Origin: an uncultured Oscillospiraceae bacterium
GTDB taxonomy: Bacteria > Bacillota > Clostridia > Oscillospirales > Oscillospiraceae
Direction of reading: 5' to 3'
DNA: 64,000 nucleotides
Assembly (NCBI GenBank): GCA_910585735.1
Contig: CAJUEU010000004.1
Coordinates: forward strand, 1 to 64,000
Shown here: positions 32,657-41,779 of the stretch, one piece after another
Position numbering within the stretch: position 1 is the stretch's first letter
Layout of the letters: each line of letters starts with the position of its first letter
Translations under genes and position numbers: made by a program
The notes under the pieces: generated by a model
Told to the model about the DNA's origin: nothing
The model's input: only the letters and a program-made list of their open reading frames with translations
Databases searched by the model: none

Positions 32657-34327
32657 TCAGAATAACCCGGTGATCTTCCCATCCTCTGTCACGTCGATAT
32701 TCTCAGCCGCGGGGACCTTGGGCAGCCCCGGCATGGTCATGATATCCCCGGTGAGGGCCACGAGGAAGCCTGCCCCGGCGGACACCTTCAGATTGCGGAC
32801 CGTCACGTCAAAGCCCTCGGGGGCCCCCAGCAAGCTTTGGTCATCCGAGAAGGAATACTGGGTCTTGGCCATGCAAATGGGCAGCTCCCCGAAGCCCAGC
32901 TCGGTGAGCTTCTGGGCCTGCTTCTGGGCGGCGGCGGTGAGCACCGCCTTTTCACCGTGGTAGACCTTCCGCACAATGGCGTCCAGCTTATCCTGGATGG
33001 AGGCATTTGTGTCATAGGAAAAGGTAAACCTCCCGCCCTTGGGCTCCTCACAGAGCCGGACTACCTCACGGGCCAAAGCCTCGCCGCCCTCGCCGCCCTT
33101 GGCCCACACTTCGGAGAGGGCCACGTTGGCTCCCCGCTCCTTGCACTTCTCCTCCACCAGCTTCAGCTCGGCGGGGGTGTCGGTGGGGAAGGCGTTGATG
33201 GCCACCACACAGGGCAGGTGGTATGTATTCTGAATGTTGTCCACATGCCGCAGCAGGTTGGGAAGGCCCTTCTCCAGAGCGGCCAGGTTTTCATGGTTCA
33301 GCTCGGCCTTGGCCACCCCACCGTGGTGCTTCAGGGCCCGGACAGTGGCCACGACGACCACGGCGTCGGGGGTGAGCCCCGCCATGCGGCACTTGATGTC
33401 CAGGAACTTCTCCGCCCCCAGGTCGGCGCCGAAGCCGGCCTCGGTGACCACGTAATCGCTGAGCTTCAACGCGGCGTCGGTGGCCGAGATGGAGTTGCAG
33501 CCATGGGCGATGTTGGCAAAGGGGCCGCCATGAATAAAGGCGGGGTTGCCCTCTAAGGTCTGGACCAGATTGGGCTTGAAGGCATCCTTCAAAAGGGCGG
33601 CCATGGCCCCCTCGGCCTTCAGGTCATGGGCAGTCACCGGCTTGCCGGAGCGGTCGTAGGCCACGATCATCCGGCCCAGCCGGTGTTTCAGGTCGGAAAG
33701 GCTGGTGGCCAGGCAGAAGACCGCCATGACCTCGGTGGCCACTGTGATGTCAAAGCCGTCCTCCCGGGGAACCCCCTGTATCCGTCCCCCCAGGCCGTCA
33801 ATGACGTTGCGGAGCTGCCGGTCGTTCATGTCCACACAGCGGCGCAGGACGATGTTCTTGGTGTCGATGTCCAGAACGTTGCCCTGCTGAATGTGGTTGT
33901 CCAGCATAGCCGCCAGCAGATTGTTGGCCGCTCCAATGGCGTGGAAGTCCCCGGTAAAGTGAAGGTTGATGTCCTCCATGGGGATCACCTGGGCCCAGCC
34001 GCCTCCGGCAGCGCCACCCTTCACCCCGAACACAGGACCCAGAGAGGGCTCCCGCAGGGCCAGGCAGGTCTGCTTCCCGATGCGGTTAAGGCCGTCGGCC
34101 AGGCCGATGCTGGTGGTGGTCTTCCCCTCCCCGGCAGGGGTAGGGTTGATGGCGGTGACCAGCACCAGCTTGCCCTTCCGGGGCTTGTCCTTGTAGGCGG
34201 CGGGATCCACCTTGGCCTTGTCGTGGCCGTAGGGGATCAGCTGCTCCGGGGTAAGGCCCAGCCGCTGGGCGACCTCCTGGATGGGGCGGGCTTTTACACT
34301 CTGGGCGATCTCGATGTCAGTCATCAT
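32657..34327 (-). CDS. fhs: Formate-tetrahydrofolate ligase
   Basis: Activates formate with ATP onto tetrahydrofolate, feeding one-carbon metabolism. The 556-residue length is typical. The P-loop [11 protein letters not shown] is at about 63-73, the [21 protein letters not shown] block follows, and [14 protein letters not shown] and [12 protein letters not shown] are intact. The ATG follows GGAGGAG; a second ATG comes right after it. It appears to be a single-gene unit. In anaerobes without a complete Wood-Ljungdahl pathway it serves purine and Met synthesis; the window does not show which applies here. Confidence 0.97.
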   Translation of the reverse strand: MMTDIEIAQSVKARPIQEVAQRLGLTPEQLIPYGHDKAKVDPAAYKDKPRKGKLVLVTAINPTPAGEGKTTTSIGLADGLNRIGKQTCLALREPSLGPVFGVKGGAAGGGWAQVIPMEDINLHFTGDFHAIGAANNLLAAMLDNHIQQGNVLDIDTKNIVLRRCVDMNDRQLRNVIDGLGGRIQGVPREDGFDITVATEVMAVFCLATSLSDLKHRLGRMIVAYDRSGKPVTAHDLKAEGAMAALLKDAFKPNLVQTLEGNPAFIHGGPFANIAHGCNSISATDAALKLSDYVVTEAGFGADLGAEKFLDIKCRMAGLTPDAVVVVATVRALKHHGGVAKAELNHENLAALEKGLPNLLRHVDNIQNTYHLPCVVAINAFPTDTPAELKLVEEKCKERGANVALSEVWAKGGEGGEALAREVVRLCEEPKGGRFTFSYDTNASIQDKLDAIVRKVYHGEKAVLTAAAQKQAQKLTELGFGELPICMAKTQYSFSDDQSLLGAPEGFDVTVRNLKVSAGAGFLVALTGDIMTMPGLPKVPAAENIDVTEDGKITGLF

Positions 34328-34367
34328 GGGAACTCCTCCTCGTATGTGATGTGAATTTATTTCAGGC

Positions 34368-34489
34368 CCTCATCCGTCATTTGCTTCGCAAATGCCACCT
34401 TCCCCGTTTACGGGGAAGGCTAAAACCATTCCTCTATCCAGGCTTCCCCGTTTACGGGGAAGCTGTCGAGCGAAGCGAGACTGATGAGG
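34368..34489. repeat. Palindromic intergenic element (family 1, copy a)
   Basis: A 122-base element between fhs and the SDR gene with near-inverted ends CCTCATCCGTCA and CCTCATCAGTCT. Inside are a CATTTGC/GCAAATG hairpin (34378-34394) and two exact copies of the 20-base palindrome CTTCCCCGTTTACGGGGAAG (34399-34418 and 34443-34462). The order (end, small TTC-loop hairpin, GCCACCT, palindrome, GGCTAA) is shared with the element at 41780-41944. Confidence 0.75.
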
Positions 34490-34507
34490 TCACTTGAATA
34501 ACCGGTT

Positions 34508-35275
34508 TTACAGCTTCCGCAACTTGTCCCAGGCGGCCATGACCGCCTGCGTGGGCAACACCTTGCTCCCCAGGCGCATGGCGGCGGGGATGGGGCCGCA
34601 GGTGGTCACTGCCGCCCCCAGAGAATTCATGGTGAGGCTCCAGGCGGCCACCGCCTCGGGCCGCATGGCGAAGGGGGTGTGCTTCACCGCCTGGGGGTTG
34701 GCGGTATCCCGGGCCACGGTCATAAACTCGGTCTTGATCCAGAAGGGACATACAGCGGTGACCTTGATCCCTTTTTCCTTCAGCTCCTCCCCCAGTGAGC
34801 GGGTATAGCTGAGCAGAAAAGCCTTGGTGGCGGCGTAGAGGCTCATACCGGGAAGAGGCTGGAACCCGGCACAGGAGCATACCTCCAGTACCCGGCTGCC
34901 CCTGCGGAGATAGGGGATGCACAGCCCGGTAACCTCCACGGCGGCGCGGCAGTTCAGATCCACCATGTCCCCGGTCTCCCGGTGGCTCAGGTCCCGGGCC
35001 CGGCCGAATTTACCGAAGCCGGCGCAGGAGACCAGCACCTTGATCCAAGGCTTTTCAGCCCCCAGCAGAGCCTCCAGTGTCTCCAGGCTCTTCTCCTCGG
35101 TCAGATCCAACGGCAGGATCCTACAGGGGTGGTCCAGTTCCCCGGAGAGCTCAATGAGCCGCTCCTCCCGCCGGGCAATGAGCCACAGCTCGTCCAGGCC
35201 AACCGTCTTGTCCAGCGCTTTGGCGTAAGCTCTCCCCAAGCCTGAGGAGGCCCCTGTCACAACAGCGATACGCAT
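34508..35275 (-). CDS. Short-chain dehydrogenase/reductase
   Basis: Predicted NAD(P)-dependent oxidoreductase of 255 residues; substrate unknown. The Rossmann motif TGASSGLG is at 7-14, with NxAG-like SCAGFG, catalytic Ser in VCSCAGF and YAATK. The C-terminal part is longer than the minimal SDR core and includes a segment after KTEF that resembles the acyl/sterol-type DltE/YqjQ-like SDRs. The start follows GGAGG. The neighbouring genes give no pathway clue. Confidence 0.9.
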   Translation of the reverse strand: MRIAVVTGASSGLGRAYAKALDKTVGLDELWLIARREERLIELSGELDHPCRILPLDLTEEKSLETLEALLGAEKPWIKVLVSCAGFGKFGRARDLSHRETGDMVDLNCRAAVEVTGLCIPYLRRGSRVLEVCSCAGFQPLPGMSLYAATKAFLLSYTRSLGEELKEKGIKVTAVCPFWIKTEFMTVARDTANPQAVKHTPFAMRPEAVAAWSLTMNSLGAAVTTCGPIPAAMRLGSKVLPTQAVMAAWDKLRKL

Positions 35276-35296
35276 GGTATTCCTCCGTATAAAGTA

Positions 35297-35324
35297 CCCT
35301 CCCCCGGCGCAAACCGGGGGAGGG
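35297..35324 (-). terminator. Hairpin between the DUF4342 and SDR genes
   Basis: CCCTCCCCCGG pairs with CCGGGGGAGGG. The minus-strand tail is TACTTTAT, a weak T-run, so it may be a partial terminator. Confidence 0.6.
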
Positions 35325-35335
35325 CAGAATAATTC

Positions 35336-35608
35336 TCACACGACATGAATGACCTGGCCATCCTCTTTCACCACGTCCACCGAGCAGCTCAGCCCCACGG
35401 TGGAGATAGCGGCCAGCAACAAAGCCCACAGGGGGGCGGCCACCCAAACCACCACGCCGGCGTTTACAGGCAGGTTCACCACAGTCTCCCCGTCACGCAT
35501 GACCCGGAGCTTGGTAACGTTGCCCTTGCGCACCACTTCCTTGACCCGTTCCATCAGTTCCCGGGCAAAGGTTTTGGCCCTTTCATTGTCATGAAGATTT
35601 TCAATCAT
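35336..35608 (-). CDS. DUF4342 domain protein
   Basis: Small protein of 90 residues. The first half is a charged helical segment (ERAKTFARELMERVKEVVRKGN). The middle resembles the DUF4342 core (LRVMRDGETVVNLPVNAG), and a hydrophobic segment follows (VVWVAAPLWALLLAA), so it is probably a single-span membrane protein. Its end IHVV is hydrophobic. Function is unknown for the family. The start at 35606-35608 follows GGGAGG. It precedes the SDR gene but is separated by a hairpin. Confidence 0.8.
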   Translation of the reverse strand: MIENLHDNERAKTFARELMERVKEVVRKGNVTKLRVMRDGETVVNLPVNAGVVVWVAAPLWALLLAAISTVGLSCSVDVVKEDGQVIHVV

Positions 35609-35699
35609 ATTTTTTTCCCTCCCCATCCAGAATAGGATCTCATCACAGCCTATGCTTTGTTTTTCCGCTTTGTGTCAGCATACCCGAAACAAAGCTTTT

Positions 35700-36212
35700 T
35701 TATTGCATTTTGAACCGATCCCCCAACCGGGAAAGCAAAAATTGGGCTGCCAAGCCGGTAAAGAAGCCGGCGATAATGCCGGTGATCATAATAAAGGGAA
35801 AGTAAAAGAAGATCAGCTGCTTGGCCCGATAAACAAAAATTGCCATAAGACACTGTCCCACATTATGGAAGATGGCTCCAATGGCACCGCAGGCCCAAAG
35901 CTGGTTCAGGCTCAGGAACCGACGCAGCACCAGCATGCTGAGATAACAGCACAGCCCTCCCGCCAGGGAGAAGGGCAAGGTGCTGCCTCCGGCGAACAGC
36001 CCTCCCAAAATGATACGGGACAAAAGGATCAGCAGGGTATCCCGGGGACCCATGGCAAACATGGCGTACACCGTTACGATATTCGCCAGCCCCAGCCGGA
36101 AGCCGGGCAGCGGAATGGGCAGTTGGATCTGGGCCTCGGCCACAAAGATGGTAAGGGCAATAGCGGTGAGCAGAGCGCAGAGGGTAAGCCGCTTCACGTT
36201 GGTCCGTTTCAT
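35700..36212 (-). CDS. Gx transporter family membrane protein (EetB-like)
   Basis: Integral membrane protein of 170 residues with about five hydrophobic spans, of the Gx-transporter / heptaprenyl-diphosphate-synthase-component-I family. The LGLANIVTVYAMFAMGPRD block and the TLPFSLAGGLCCYLSM segment are typical. The Listeria EetB protein, needed for flavin-based extracellular electron transfer, belongs to this family. It follows a NusG-domain-II protein and ApbE with ten bases between genes, so it is the last gene of that trio. A role in moving quinone- or flavin-derived electrons out is inference from the family and neighbours. Confidence 0.88.
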   Translation of the reverse strand: MKRTNVKRLTLCALLTAIALTIFVAEAQIQLPIPLPGFRLGLANIVTVYAMFAMGPRDTLLILLSRIILGGLFAGGSTLPFSLAGGLCCYLSMLVLRRFLSLNQLWACGAIGAIFHNVGQCLMAIFVYRAKQLIFFYFPFIMITGIIAGFFTGLAAQFLLSRLGDRFKMQ

Positions 36213-36222
36213 CGTATCCCCC

Positions 36223-36723
36223 TCACTGGGTGGCCCCGTCCACCGCGGGGCTCTCGGAAGCCTCAGGCAGAGAGATCACATTGATCATCATGGCGTTGGG
36301 CAGGCACGCGATGGGCAGGATGCTGCCCATATCCTCAATGAGCCAGCCCTGGCCAATGCATACGTGGTCCGGGCAGGAGGCCTCGATCACCCGCACGTCC
36401 CCAGTGGTGTATTCCACTGTGTTGCTCCCTCCCGCAGGTCCCTCGTAGGTCTTGGTATAGGCCTCAGTGATAGCCCCCAGGTCCACCGCGTCCACCGCAT
36501 AGTCCCCAATGTAGACGACAGCCACAGGCCCCACGATCTCCAAGGGTGCGTCGCTTTCTACGGGGTCTGCGCTTTCTACGGGGTCCCCGCTTTCAGCAGG
36601 CGTAGGGGTGGGCAGAGGAAGCTCCCCTCCCTTTCCCCACAGACGAAACGCCACAAGAGCGGCACACACCACCAGAACCAAGCCGATAATGGCCAGCCAG
36701 AACCAATTCGATTTCTTTTTCAT
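36223..36723 (-). CDS. NusG domain II protein (EetA-like)
   Basis: Membrane-anchored protein of 166 residues. One N-terminal span (WFWLAIIGLVLVVCAALVAF) is followed by a Pro/Glu/Ser-rich linker and an extracellular NusG-II domain at about 65-155, with the family's conserved SCPDHVCIGQGW. The domain has nothing to do with transcription here; it is the EetA-type domain of extracellular electron-transfer loci. The linker contains near-repeats of ESADPVES. It begins three bases after the ApbE stop and ends ten bases before the EetB-like gene. Confidence 0.88.
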   Translation of the reverse strand: MKKKSNWFWLAIIGLVLVVCAALVAFRLWGKGGELPLPTPTPAESGDPVESADPVESDAPLEIVGPVAVVYIGDYAVDAVDLGAITEAYTKTYEGPAGGSNTVEYTTGDVRVIEASCPDHVCIGQGWLIEDMGSILPIACLPNAMMINVISLPEASESPAVDGATQ

Positions 36724-36726
36724 ATC

Positions 36727-37833
36727 TTATTCCTCCACCAGTCGCAGGGTATAGGAGCTTCCCTCCACAAGGGCGAAGCTGTCCTTCAGCCCGCCGGTGA
36801 CCCATACGTTGTTGTCCTCGTCCACCAAAATAGCCTCAAAGCCGCCGTAGGTCCGCCAATAGTCCAGGGCCTTCTCCCGCCCCAGCACGAAAAGGGCAGT
36901 GGAAAGGCCGTCGCACAGCCCTCCCTTGTTCCCCACGATGGTCACAGACACCAGGCCGGACCGGGCGGGGGCGCCAGTGTGGGGGTCCATGATGTGCCAA
37001 TACCGAACCCCGTCCTCCTCAAAGAAGCGCTCATAGCCCCCCGAGGTGATGGCGGCCTGGTCAACAAGCTGGAGGATCCCCAAATAGCTTCCCGTTGTTT
37101 CATTGGGATCCTGGATACCGATACGCCAGGGAGAGCCGTCGGGCTTACTGCCCACCGACTGGACGTTGCCCCCCATGTTGAGAAGGGCCGAGGTCACGCC
37201 GTTCTCCCGGAGCAGGTTGGCAGCACACTCTCCGGCGTAGCCCTTGGCGATGGAGCCCAGGTCCAGCTCCATGTCGGCTGGGAGCGTTACATAGGTATCC
37301 CCCAAATCAGCCGGCTTTTGCTCTGTCTCCACCTTCTGATAATCCACATGCTCCAGAAGCCCGGACAGCTCGCTCCCGGAGGGGACCCGGTATTCACTGG
37401 TGGTAAAGCCCCAGGCTTTTACCACCGGGTACATGGTCATGTCCAACGCGCCCCCGGTGCTGTCCCCCAGCTCCTTCGCCAGAGAGAGCAAATAGGCAGC
37501 GGCCTCCCCCACAGTCACGCTCTCCCCGCCGGCATGGTTGATCCGCCACACGTCGCTCCCCTCCCGGGTCACCGACAGTTCCCGCTCCAGGGCATTGATC
37601 GCATTGGCAATGAGGGCAAGCATATCCTGGCCATTCTCCCCGTGTACCCGAAAGCTCATGACAGTATCCATCGCAAAAATGTTGGATTCGGCCACATCCC
37701 CGCCGGAGGTAGGGAGAGGAATGGGGGAGGTGGTCGCCGGTGTCAGGGCCGGAGTGGGTGTGGGAGACACAGGCACGGTACACCCCGCCAACAGCAGGGT
37801 CAAAGCCAGCAAAATGGCTGCAAATCGTTTCAA
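36727..37833 (-). CDS. apbE: FAD:protein FMN transferase (ApbE), lipoprotein
   Basis: Transfers FMN from FAD to a Thr/Ser of target proteins, on the outer face of the membrane. The 368-residue protein has a signal peptide with lipobox LLLAGC (Cys18) and a Pro/Thr linker. The ApbE core shows MDTVMSFRVHG, TGGALDMTMYPVVKAWGF, ELDLGSIAKGYA with Mg ligands, NMGGNVQSVG and GGYERFF. The start codon is TTG, seven bases after AGGAGG. It leads the EetA/EetB-like trio from its own promoter. The large flavoprotein at 59.9 kb carries two flavinylation sites and is a likely client. Confidence 0.95.
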   Translation of the reverse strand: MKRFAAILLALTLLLAGCTVPVSPTPTPALTPATTSPIPLPTSGGDVAESNIFAMDTVMSFRVHGENGQDMLALIANAINALERELSVTREGSDVWRINHAGGESVTVGEAAAYLLSLAKELGDSTGGALDMTMYPVVKAWGFTTSEYRVPSGSELSGLLEHVDYQKVETEQKPADLGDTYVTLPADMELDLGSIAKGYAGECAANLLRENGVTSALLNMGGNVQSVGSKPDGSPWRIGIQDPNETTGSYLGILQLVDQAAITSGGYERFFEEDGVRYWHIMDPHTGAPARSGLVSVTIVGNKGGLCDGLSTALFVLGREKALDYWRTYGGFEAILVDEDNNVWVTGGLKDSFALVEGSSYTLRLVEE

Positions 37834-37895
37834 GAGCGGTCCTCCTGTTGCGCAAGGTTAGCCCCGGCAGTTCTGGGGCTTGTGAAGTAATTGTT

Positions 37896-37924
37896 ATTGT
37901 ACTCCATTTTTCGGGAAAAAGCAA
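37896..37924 (-). promoter_or_regulatory. Promoter of the apbE-EetA-EetB-like operon
   Basis: TTGCTT (37919-37924), 17-base spacer, TACAAT (37896-37901) on the minus strand. A GCCCC/GGGGC hairpin lies in the short untranslated leader. Confidence 0.7.
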
Positions 37925-38102
37925 CCTCGGTATTCTCTCCAAAAACACATGAAAAGAAAATTTACAATTGAGTAAATTTTTCTCCCAGGGGCCCTCTTTT
38001 TGTGAAAAGAATGGCCTTTCGGAATCACGCAAGTTGAAGGGCAGAACGCAACTATCAGTCAGGTGGAAAGTGGGAGCTCAAAAAAGGTGCGTAAATACAA
38101 GA

Positions 38103-38130
38103 AAGGGCGGAGGCCGCGGCCTCCGCCCTT
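38103..38130 (-). terminator. Terminator after ftsZ
   Basis: A perfect 28-base palindrome with arm AAGGGCGGAGGCCG, 14 bases after the ftsZ stop, followed by TTCTTGTATTT on the minus strand. It ends the division cluster. Confidence 0.75.
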
Positions 38131-38143
38131 GTTCTCTTTTCTT

Positions 38144-39259
38144 TTAGTTGTCCTTATTGAAGATGTTGAAGATGGACTGCCACTGGTCGTCATCGTCGTC
38201 CACCTTTTTTTCCTCCTCGGCAGGGGTGGCCTCAGCCTTCTTCTCCCCCTCCACCTTCGCGCCGGTCTTGGAGAAGAGGCTATCCACGTTCACATGGGGA
38301 GCCCCTTCGTCATACCCGGTGGCAATAACGGTCACCTTGATCTCATCCTCCATGTCCTCGTCAAAGCCCGCGCCGAAAATCACGTTACACTCGGGGTGGA
38401 CGGCCTGACGCACCATATCCGCAGCCATTTCCACCTCTTCCAGGCCAATGTCCATAGCGCCGGTGATATTCACCAGAACGCCCCGGGCACCATCGATAGA
38501 GGTCTCCAGCAGGGGGCTGGAAATGGCCATTCTGGCGGCCTCTTCGGCTTTGTTCTTCCCGGCGGCCCTGCCCACGCCCATATGAGCCATGCCCGCGTCC
38601 TTCATAACGGCGGTAACATCAGCGAAATCCAGGTTGATAAAGCCGGTGTCCTTAATGAGGTCGGAGATGGACTGGACGGCCTGCCGAAGCACGTCGTCGG
38701 CAATGCCGAAGGCGTTGGCAAAGGTGATCTTCTGGTCGGTGGCGAACTTGAGCCGCTCGTTGGGGATGATGACCAGGGAATCCACCTTGTTTTTCAGCTC
38801 CTCGATCCCCAGCTCAGCCTGAGTCATGCGGCGCTTACCCTCAAAGTTAAAGGGCTTGGTCACCACGCCTACCGTGAGCACCCCGGTCTCACGGGCAATA
38901 TCCGCCACAATGGGGGCCGCGCCGGTGCCGGTTCCACCGCCCATGCCGGCGGTGATAAAAACCATGTCGGTGTTCTCCAGGGCCTTGGCGATCTGGGCCC
39001 GGCTCTCCTCGGCGGACTTTTTGCCCACCTCAGGATCGCTGCCTGCCCCCTGACCGCCGGTGAGCTTCTCCCCAATCTGGATCTTCTGATTGGCCGCCGA
39101 AATATTCAGGGCCTGCTTGTCCGTATTGACCCCGATAAACTCTATGCCCTTCACGCCGCTGTGTACCATACGGTTGACTGCGTTGTTGCCGGCGCCGCCC
39201 ACGCCGATCACCTTAATGTTGACGATCGTATCCGGGCCGTTATCCAGTACAAAGGCCAT
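38144..39259 (-). CDS. ftsZ: Cell division GTPase FtsZ
   Basis: Tubulin-like GTPase that forms the division ring. The 371-residue protein has the GGGTGTG signature at 107-113, the T7 loop [11 protein letters not shown], and an acidic C-terminal linker (about 320-358). The last residues are [13 protein letters not shown], which departs from the usual IPxFLRRR-type C-terminal peptide that binds FtsA/SepF/ZapA. It has its own promoter after ftsQ and a strong ribosome site AGGAGG. It is last in the cluster; ftsA is not adjacent. Confidence 0.97.
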   Translation of the reverse strand: MAFVLDNGPDTIVNIKVIGVGGAGNNAVNRMVHSGVKGIEFIGVNTDKQALNISAANQKIQIGEKLTGGQGAGSDPEVGKKSAEESRAQIAKALENTDMVFITAGMGGGTGTGAAPIVADIARETGVLTVGVVTKPFNFEGKRRMTQAELGIEELKNKVDSLVIIPNERLKFATDQKITFANAFGIADDVLRQAVQSISDLIKDTGFINLDFADVTAVMKDAGMAHMGVGRAAGKNKAEEAARMAISSPLLETSIDGARGVLVNITGAMDIGLEEVEMAADMVRQAVHPECNVIFGAGFDEDMEDEIKVTVIATGYDEGAPHVNVDSLFSKTGAKVEGEKKAEATPAEEEKKVDDDDDQWQSIFNIFNKDN

Positions 39260-39364
39260 ATCTGTTCCTCCTAAGTATGAGTTCATTGGTATCGTTATGT
39301 CTCAGCCGACGGGCCGTGTCATTTTGTGCCGGGCCTCTTAGCGGTAAACAATATCTTGTTATCT

Positions 39365-39393
39365 ATTTTAACCCTCTTTTTCCTTTAGGTCAA
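39365..39393 (-). promoter_or_regulatory. Promoter of ftsZ
   Basis: TTGACC (39388-39393), 17-base spacer, TAAAAT (39365-39370) on the minus strand in the 182-base gap between ftsQ and ftsZ. It gives ftsZ an independent transcript. Confidence 0.78.
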
Positions 39394-39441
39394 GTGTTCC
39401 GAGGGGATTTCTTAAAAGATTTCAAACTTTTTTTCGACTTC

Positions 39442-40335
39442 TTATCCCTCCGAGCCAGACGGAGGCACTATCTCCTCCTCGGAAGGGACTTCCGGGCTAT
39501 GGTCGGGCAGAGGGTCGGGTTCCGGCTGAGCGGGGCGGAGATATTCCGGCAGCCACCGCTCTGTAAGAAGCCGGGCCTGCTTGTCCCCGTAGGTCATATC
39601 CAGGGTGCCGGTCAGCCGCTCCCCGTTATTTTGGAAGGTCTCCACCACCCGCTGGAGAGAGAAGATCAGCCGATCGAAGTTCCCTGAGGTGGGGACCACC
39701 ACGGTAAGCTCCTCTCCATAGTCAAAATAGATGGCGTTGGCCGAAGTCAGGTCAATAAAGGTTTTCACATTCTCCTCCATACCCCGGGCTTCCAGAGCGG
39801 CCAGGAGCCCCTTGAGTCCCTCCAGACGGACCTGCTCCTCCAATTCCACAGTAAGTCTTCCCCCCAGGTTCGGGGTGACGGGGTGGAGCCCGGTCACCAG
39901 GGGAAGTCCCTCTTTTCGCTCCGCCCCCTCCTTTTCCACCAGCTTGCCGGAGGCGTTCAGGAGCCAGCGTCCCTCCTCCCCCTCCAGCACAGCTGCCGCC
40001 CTGCTTTCAATGATGTGAAGCTCCAGGGTATCGGGCAGGGCCTTTACAGGAGTTACCGCCTCAATGTAGGGCAGCTTCCGGGTGATAGCCCGGACGACCT
40101 GGGGCTTGTTGATAAGAAACAGGTTATCTCCCTGCTCCACGCCCGAAGCGGCAATGATCTCCTGGGCAGTGTAACGGTCGCTGCCGGTCACGGTCACCTG
40201 ATCCACCCGGAAAAATACCACACACCCGGCCACCAGAGCGGAAAAAATCAAAAGAAAAGACAGCAGCTTGTAGAGGACGCCGAAACGTCCCCTCCTGCGC
40301 CGCCGCTGTCGATTCCGATTCTTTCTGGCCGCCAT
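39442..40335 (-). CDS. ftsQ: Cell division protein FtsQ/DivIB
   Basis: Single-span division protein of 297 residues that stabilises the divisome. A strongly basic cytoplasmic N-terminus (RKNRNRQRRRRR) precedes one transmembrane segment at about 20-42. The POTRA domain (VDQVTVTGSDRYTAQEII) and the beta domain follow. The tail is Pro/Glu-rich (about 270-297). It follows murA and has a separate promoter in the AT-rich gap. The name ftsQ is used for both FtsQ and DivIB; the short tail fits DivIB. Confidence 0.9.
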   Translation of the reverse strand: MAARKNRNRQRRRRRGRFGVLYKLLSFLLIFSALVAGCVVFFRVDQVTVTGSDRYTAQEIIAASGVEQGDNLFLINKPQVVRAITRKLPYIEAVTPVKALPDTLELHIIESRAAAVLEGEEGRWLLNASGKLVEKEGAERKEGLPLVTGLHPVTPNLGGRLTVELEEQVRLEGLKGLLAALEARGMEENVKTFIDLTSANAIYFDYGEELTVVVPTSGNFDRLIFSLQRVVETFQNNGERLTGTLDMTYGDKQARLLTERWLPEYLRPAQPEPDPLPDHSPEVPSEEEIVPPSGSEG

Positions 40336-40393
40336 GGGCTACCTCCCGAGGATTTTCTTCTGTAAAAAATTTTTCAGTCCCTTTTCAGGTACC

Positions 40394-40402
40394 ATTGTAT
40401 CA
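40394..40402 (-). promoter_or_regulatory. Extended -10 promoter upstream of ftsQ
   Basis: TGATACAAT on the minus strand in the AT-rich gap between murA and ftsQ. The -35 region is only T-rich. Confidence 0.55.
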
Positions 40403-40449
40403 TAAAAAAGAGGAACAAAAAATAAATTTTTTGTAACGAAAACCTAATT

Positions 40450-41712
40450 TTATTCTGTAGATGTATCCAAACGTACGATCCGGGCCCCAAGACCGCTCAG
40501 GTCTTCGCAGAGAGACTGGTACCCCCGGTCGATGTGGCGCAGGCCTGTAATGCAGGTCTCTCCCTCCGCCCCCACAGCGGCTACCGCCAAAGCGGCTCCT
40601 CCCCGCAGGTCGGTGGCCCGGACCTGGGCTCCATGCAGGGCCTTTACTCCACAGACCACCGCCACCTTGCCCTCCACCCGGATATCGGCTCCCATACGGA
40701 CGAGCTCATCCACATGACGGTAACGGCTGGAAAACATATTCTCCACAAAGACAGTGGTCCCCTCCCCCTTGCACAGGGCCGCCATGACCACCGCCTGGGC
40801 GTCGGTGGGAAAGCCGGGATAGGGGGCGGTACGGACCGGCCGCGCCCCCCGAAGCCTGGAGGGTGCTGAAAGCCAGACCTGGTCGGCGCCGCTGCGGATG
40901 GTGCATCCCGCCTCGCTGAGAACGGCGGTCACCGTGGAGAGCTGCCGCCAGTCTACCCCGGTAAGCTCGCCCTCTCCTCCTGACGCGGCCAAAGCCGACA
41001 GATAGGTAGCAGCCACGATCCGATCGGGGCCTACGGTGTGCTCCGCCCCATGGAGGGGCAGGCCGCCCCGGATGGTGACGGTAGAGGTCCCCCCTCCCCG
41101 GACCCGGGCCCCCATAGCATTCAAAAAGCTCTGGAGCTCCACGATCTCAGGTTCCCGCGCGGCGTTGTGGAGGATGGTGTCCCCTTGGGCGCACACGGCG
41201 GAAAGCATAGCGTTTTCGGTGGCTCCCACGCTGGGGATAGAGAGAACGATCTCGCCGCCGGTAAGACTCCCCTCACAGTCCAGACGGCCCTCCCGTTCCG
41301 TGATACTGGCCCCCAAAGTCCTGAGGGCTGAGATATGTAAGTCGATGGGCCGGGGCCCCAGCTCACAGCCTCCGGGATAGCTGATGACCGCCCGCCCCAT
41401 CCGGCCCAGAATAGGGCCCAGGAAAACCACCGAGGAGCGCATCTCTCTCATAAGGGGCTCCGAAATGGTATGACCTGTGGGGGCCGAGGAATCCACCGTG
41501 ACCACATCCCCCTCCCGTTCCACCCGGCAGCCCAAGCTGCGGAGAATGTCGATGGTGTGGTCCACGTCGGTCAGCTTGGGACAATTTCGGAGGACGCAAG
41601 TCCCCCGGGAGAGAAGGGTGGCCGCCAGCAGCGGCAGAACGCTGTTCTTGGCCCCCTGGATCCGTACACTGCCGGACAGGGGACGCCCCCCCTGGATCTG
41701 TATCACGCTCAT
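40450..41712 (-). CDS. murA: UDP-N-acetylglucosamine 1-carboxyvinyltransferase MurA
   Basis: First committed step of peptidoglycan synthesis: adds enolpyruvate from PEP to UDP-GlcNAc. The 420-residue length is typical. Lys22 and Asn23 (GAKNSVLP) and the catalytic Cys116 in PGGCELGPRPIDLH are present; Cys here predicts fosfomycin sensitivity at this enzyme. The EENMFSSRYRHVDEL-type loop (here VENMFSSRYRHVDEL) and C-terminal GIxRGY-like IDRGYQSLCEDL are intact. It lies between murG and ftsQ in the division cluster. An intergenic repeat separates it from murG. Confidence 0.97.
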   Translation of the reverse strand: MSVIQIQGGRPLSGSVRIQGAKNSVLPLLAATLLSRGTCVLRNCPKLTDVDHTIDILRSLGCRVEREGDVVTVDSSAPTGHTISEPLMREMRSSVVFLGPILGRMGRAVISYPGGCELGPRPIDLHISALRTLGASITEREGRLDCEGSLTGGEIVLSIPSVGATENAMLSAVCAQGDTILHNAAREPEIVELQSFLNAMGARVRGGGTSTVTIRGGLPLHGAEHTVGPDRIVAATYLSALAASGGEGELTGVDWRQLSTVTAVLSEAGCTIRSGADQVWLSAPSRLRGARPVRTAPYPGFPTDAQAVVMAALCKGEGTTVFVENMFSSRYRHVDELVRMGADIRVEGKVAVVCGVKALHGAQVRATDLRGGAALAVAAVGAEGETCITGLRHIDRGYQSLCEDLSGLGARIVRLDTSTE

Positions 41713-41779
41713 AAGATGCCCTCCCTGTGGGTTTTCTGGGTCATCTTATGCGGGAGGGTAAATTTGGGTCAATGGGTGC

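Larger units (their letters stand above)
37834..38143. other. Intergenic stretch between apbE and ftsZ
   Basis: A 310-base gap. It holds the apbE promoter at its left side and the ftsZ terminator at its right side. The AT-rich 37925-38102 part contains a short CAATTG-centred symmetry but no gene, RNA family or repeat that I could recognise. Confidence 0.6.

Noticed and set aside
34399..34462. Two copies of a 20-base palindrome that could suggest a CRISPR array
   Set aside because: Only two copies, 24 bases apart, no cas genes, and the repeat is a full palindrome inside a larger inverted-end element.
37925..38102. Possible small RNA between apbE and ftsZ
   Set aside because: There are short symmetric stretches but no promoter, no family signature (6S, SRP, tmRNA, RNase P) and no clear terminator of its own.
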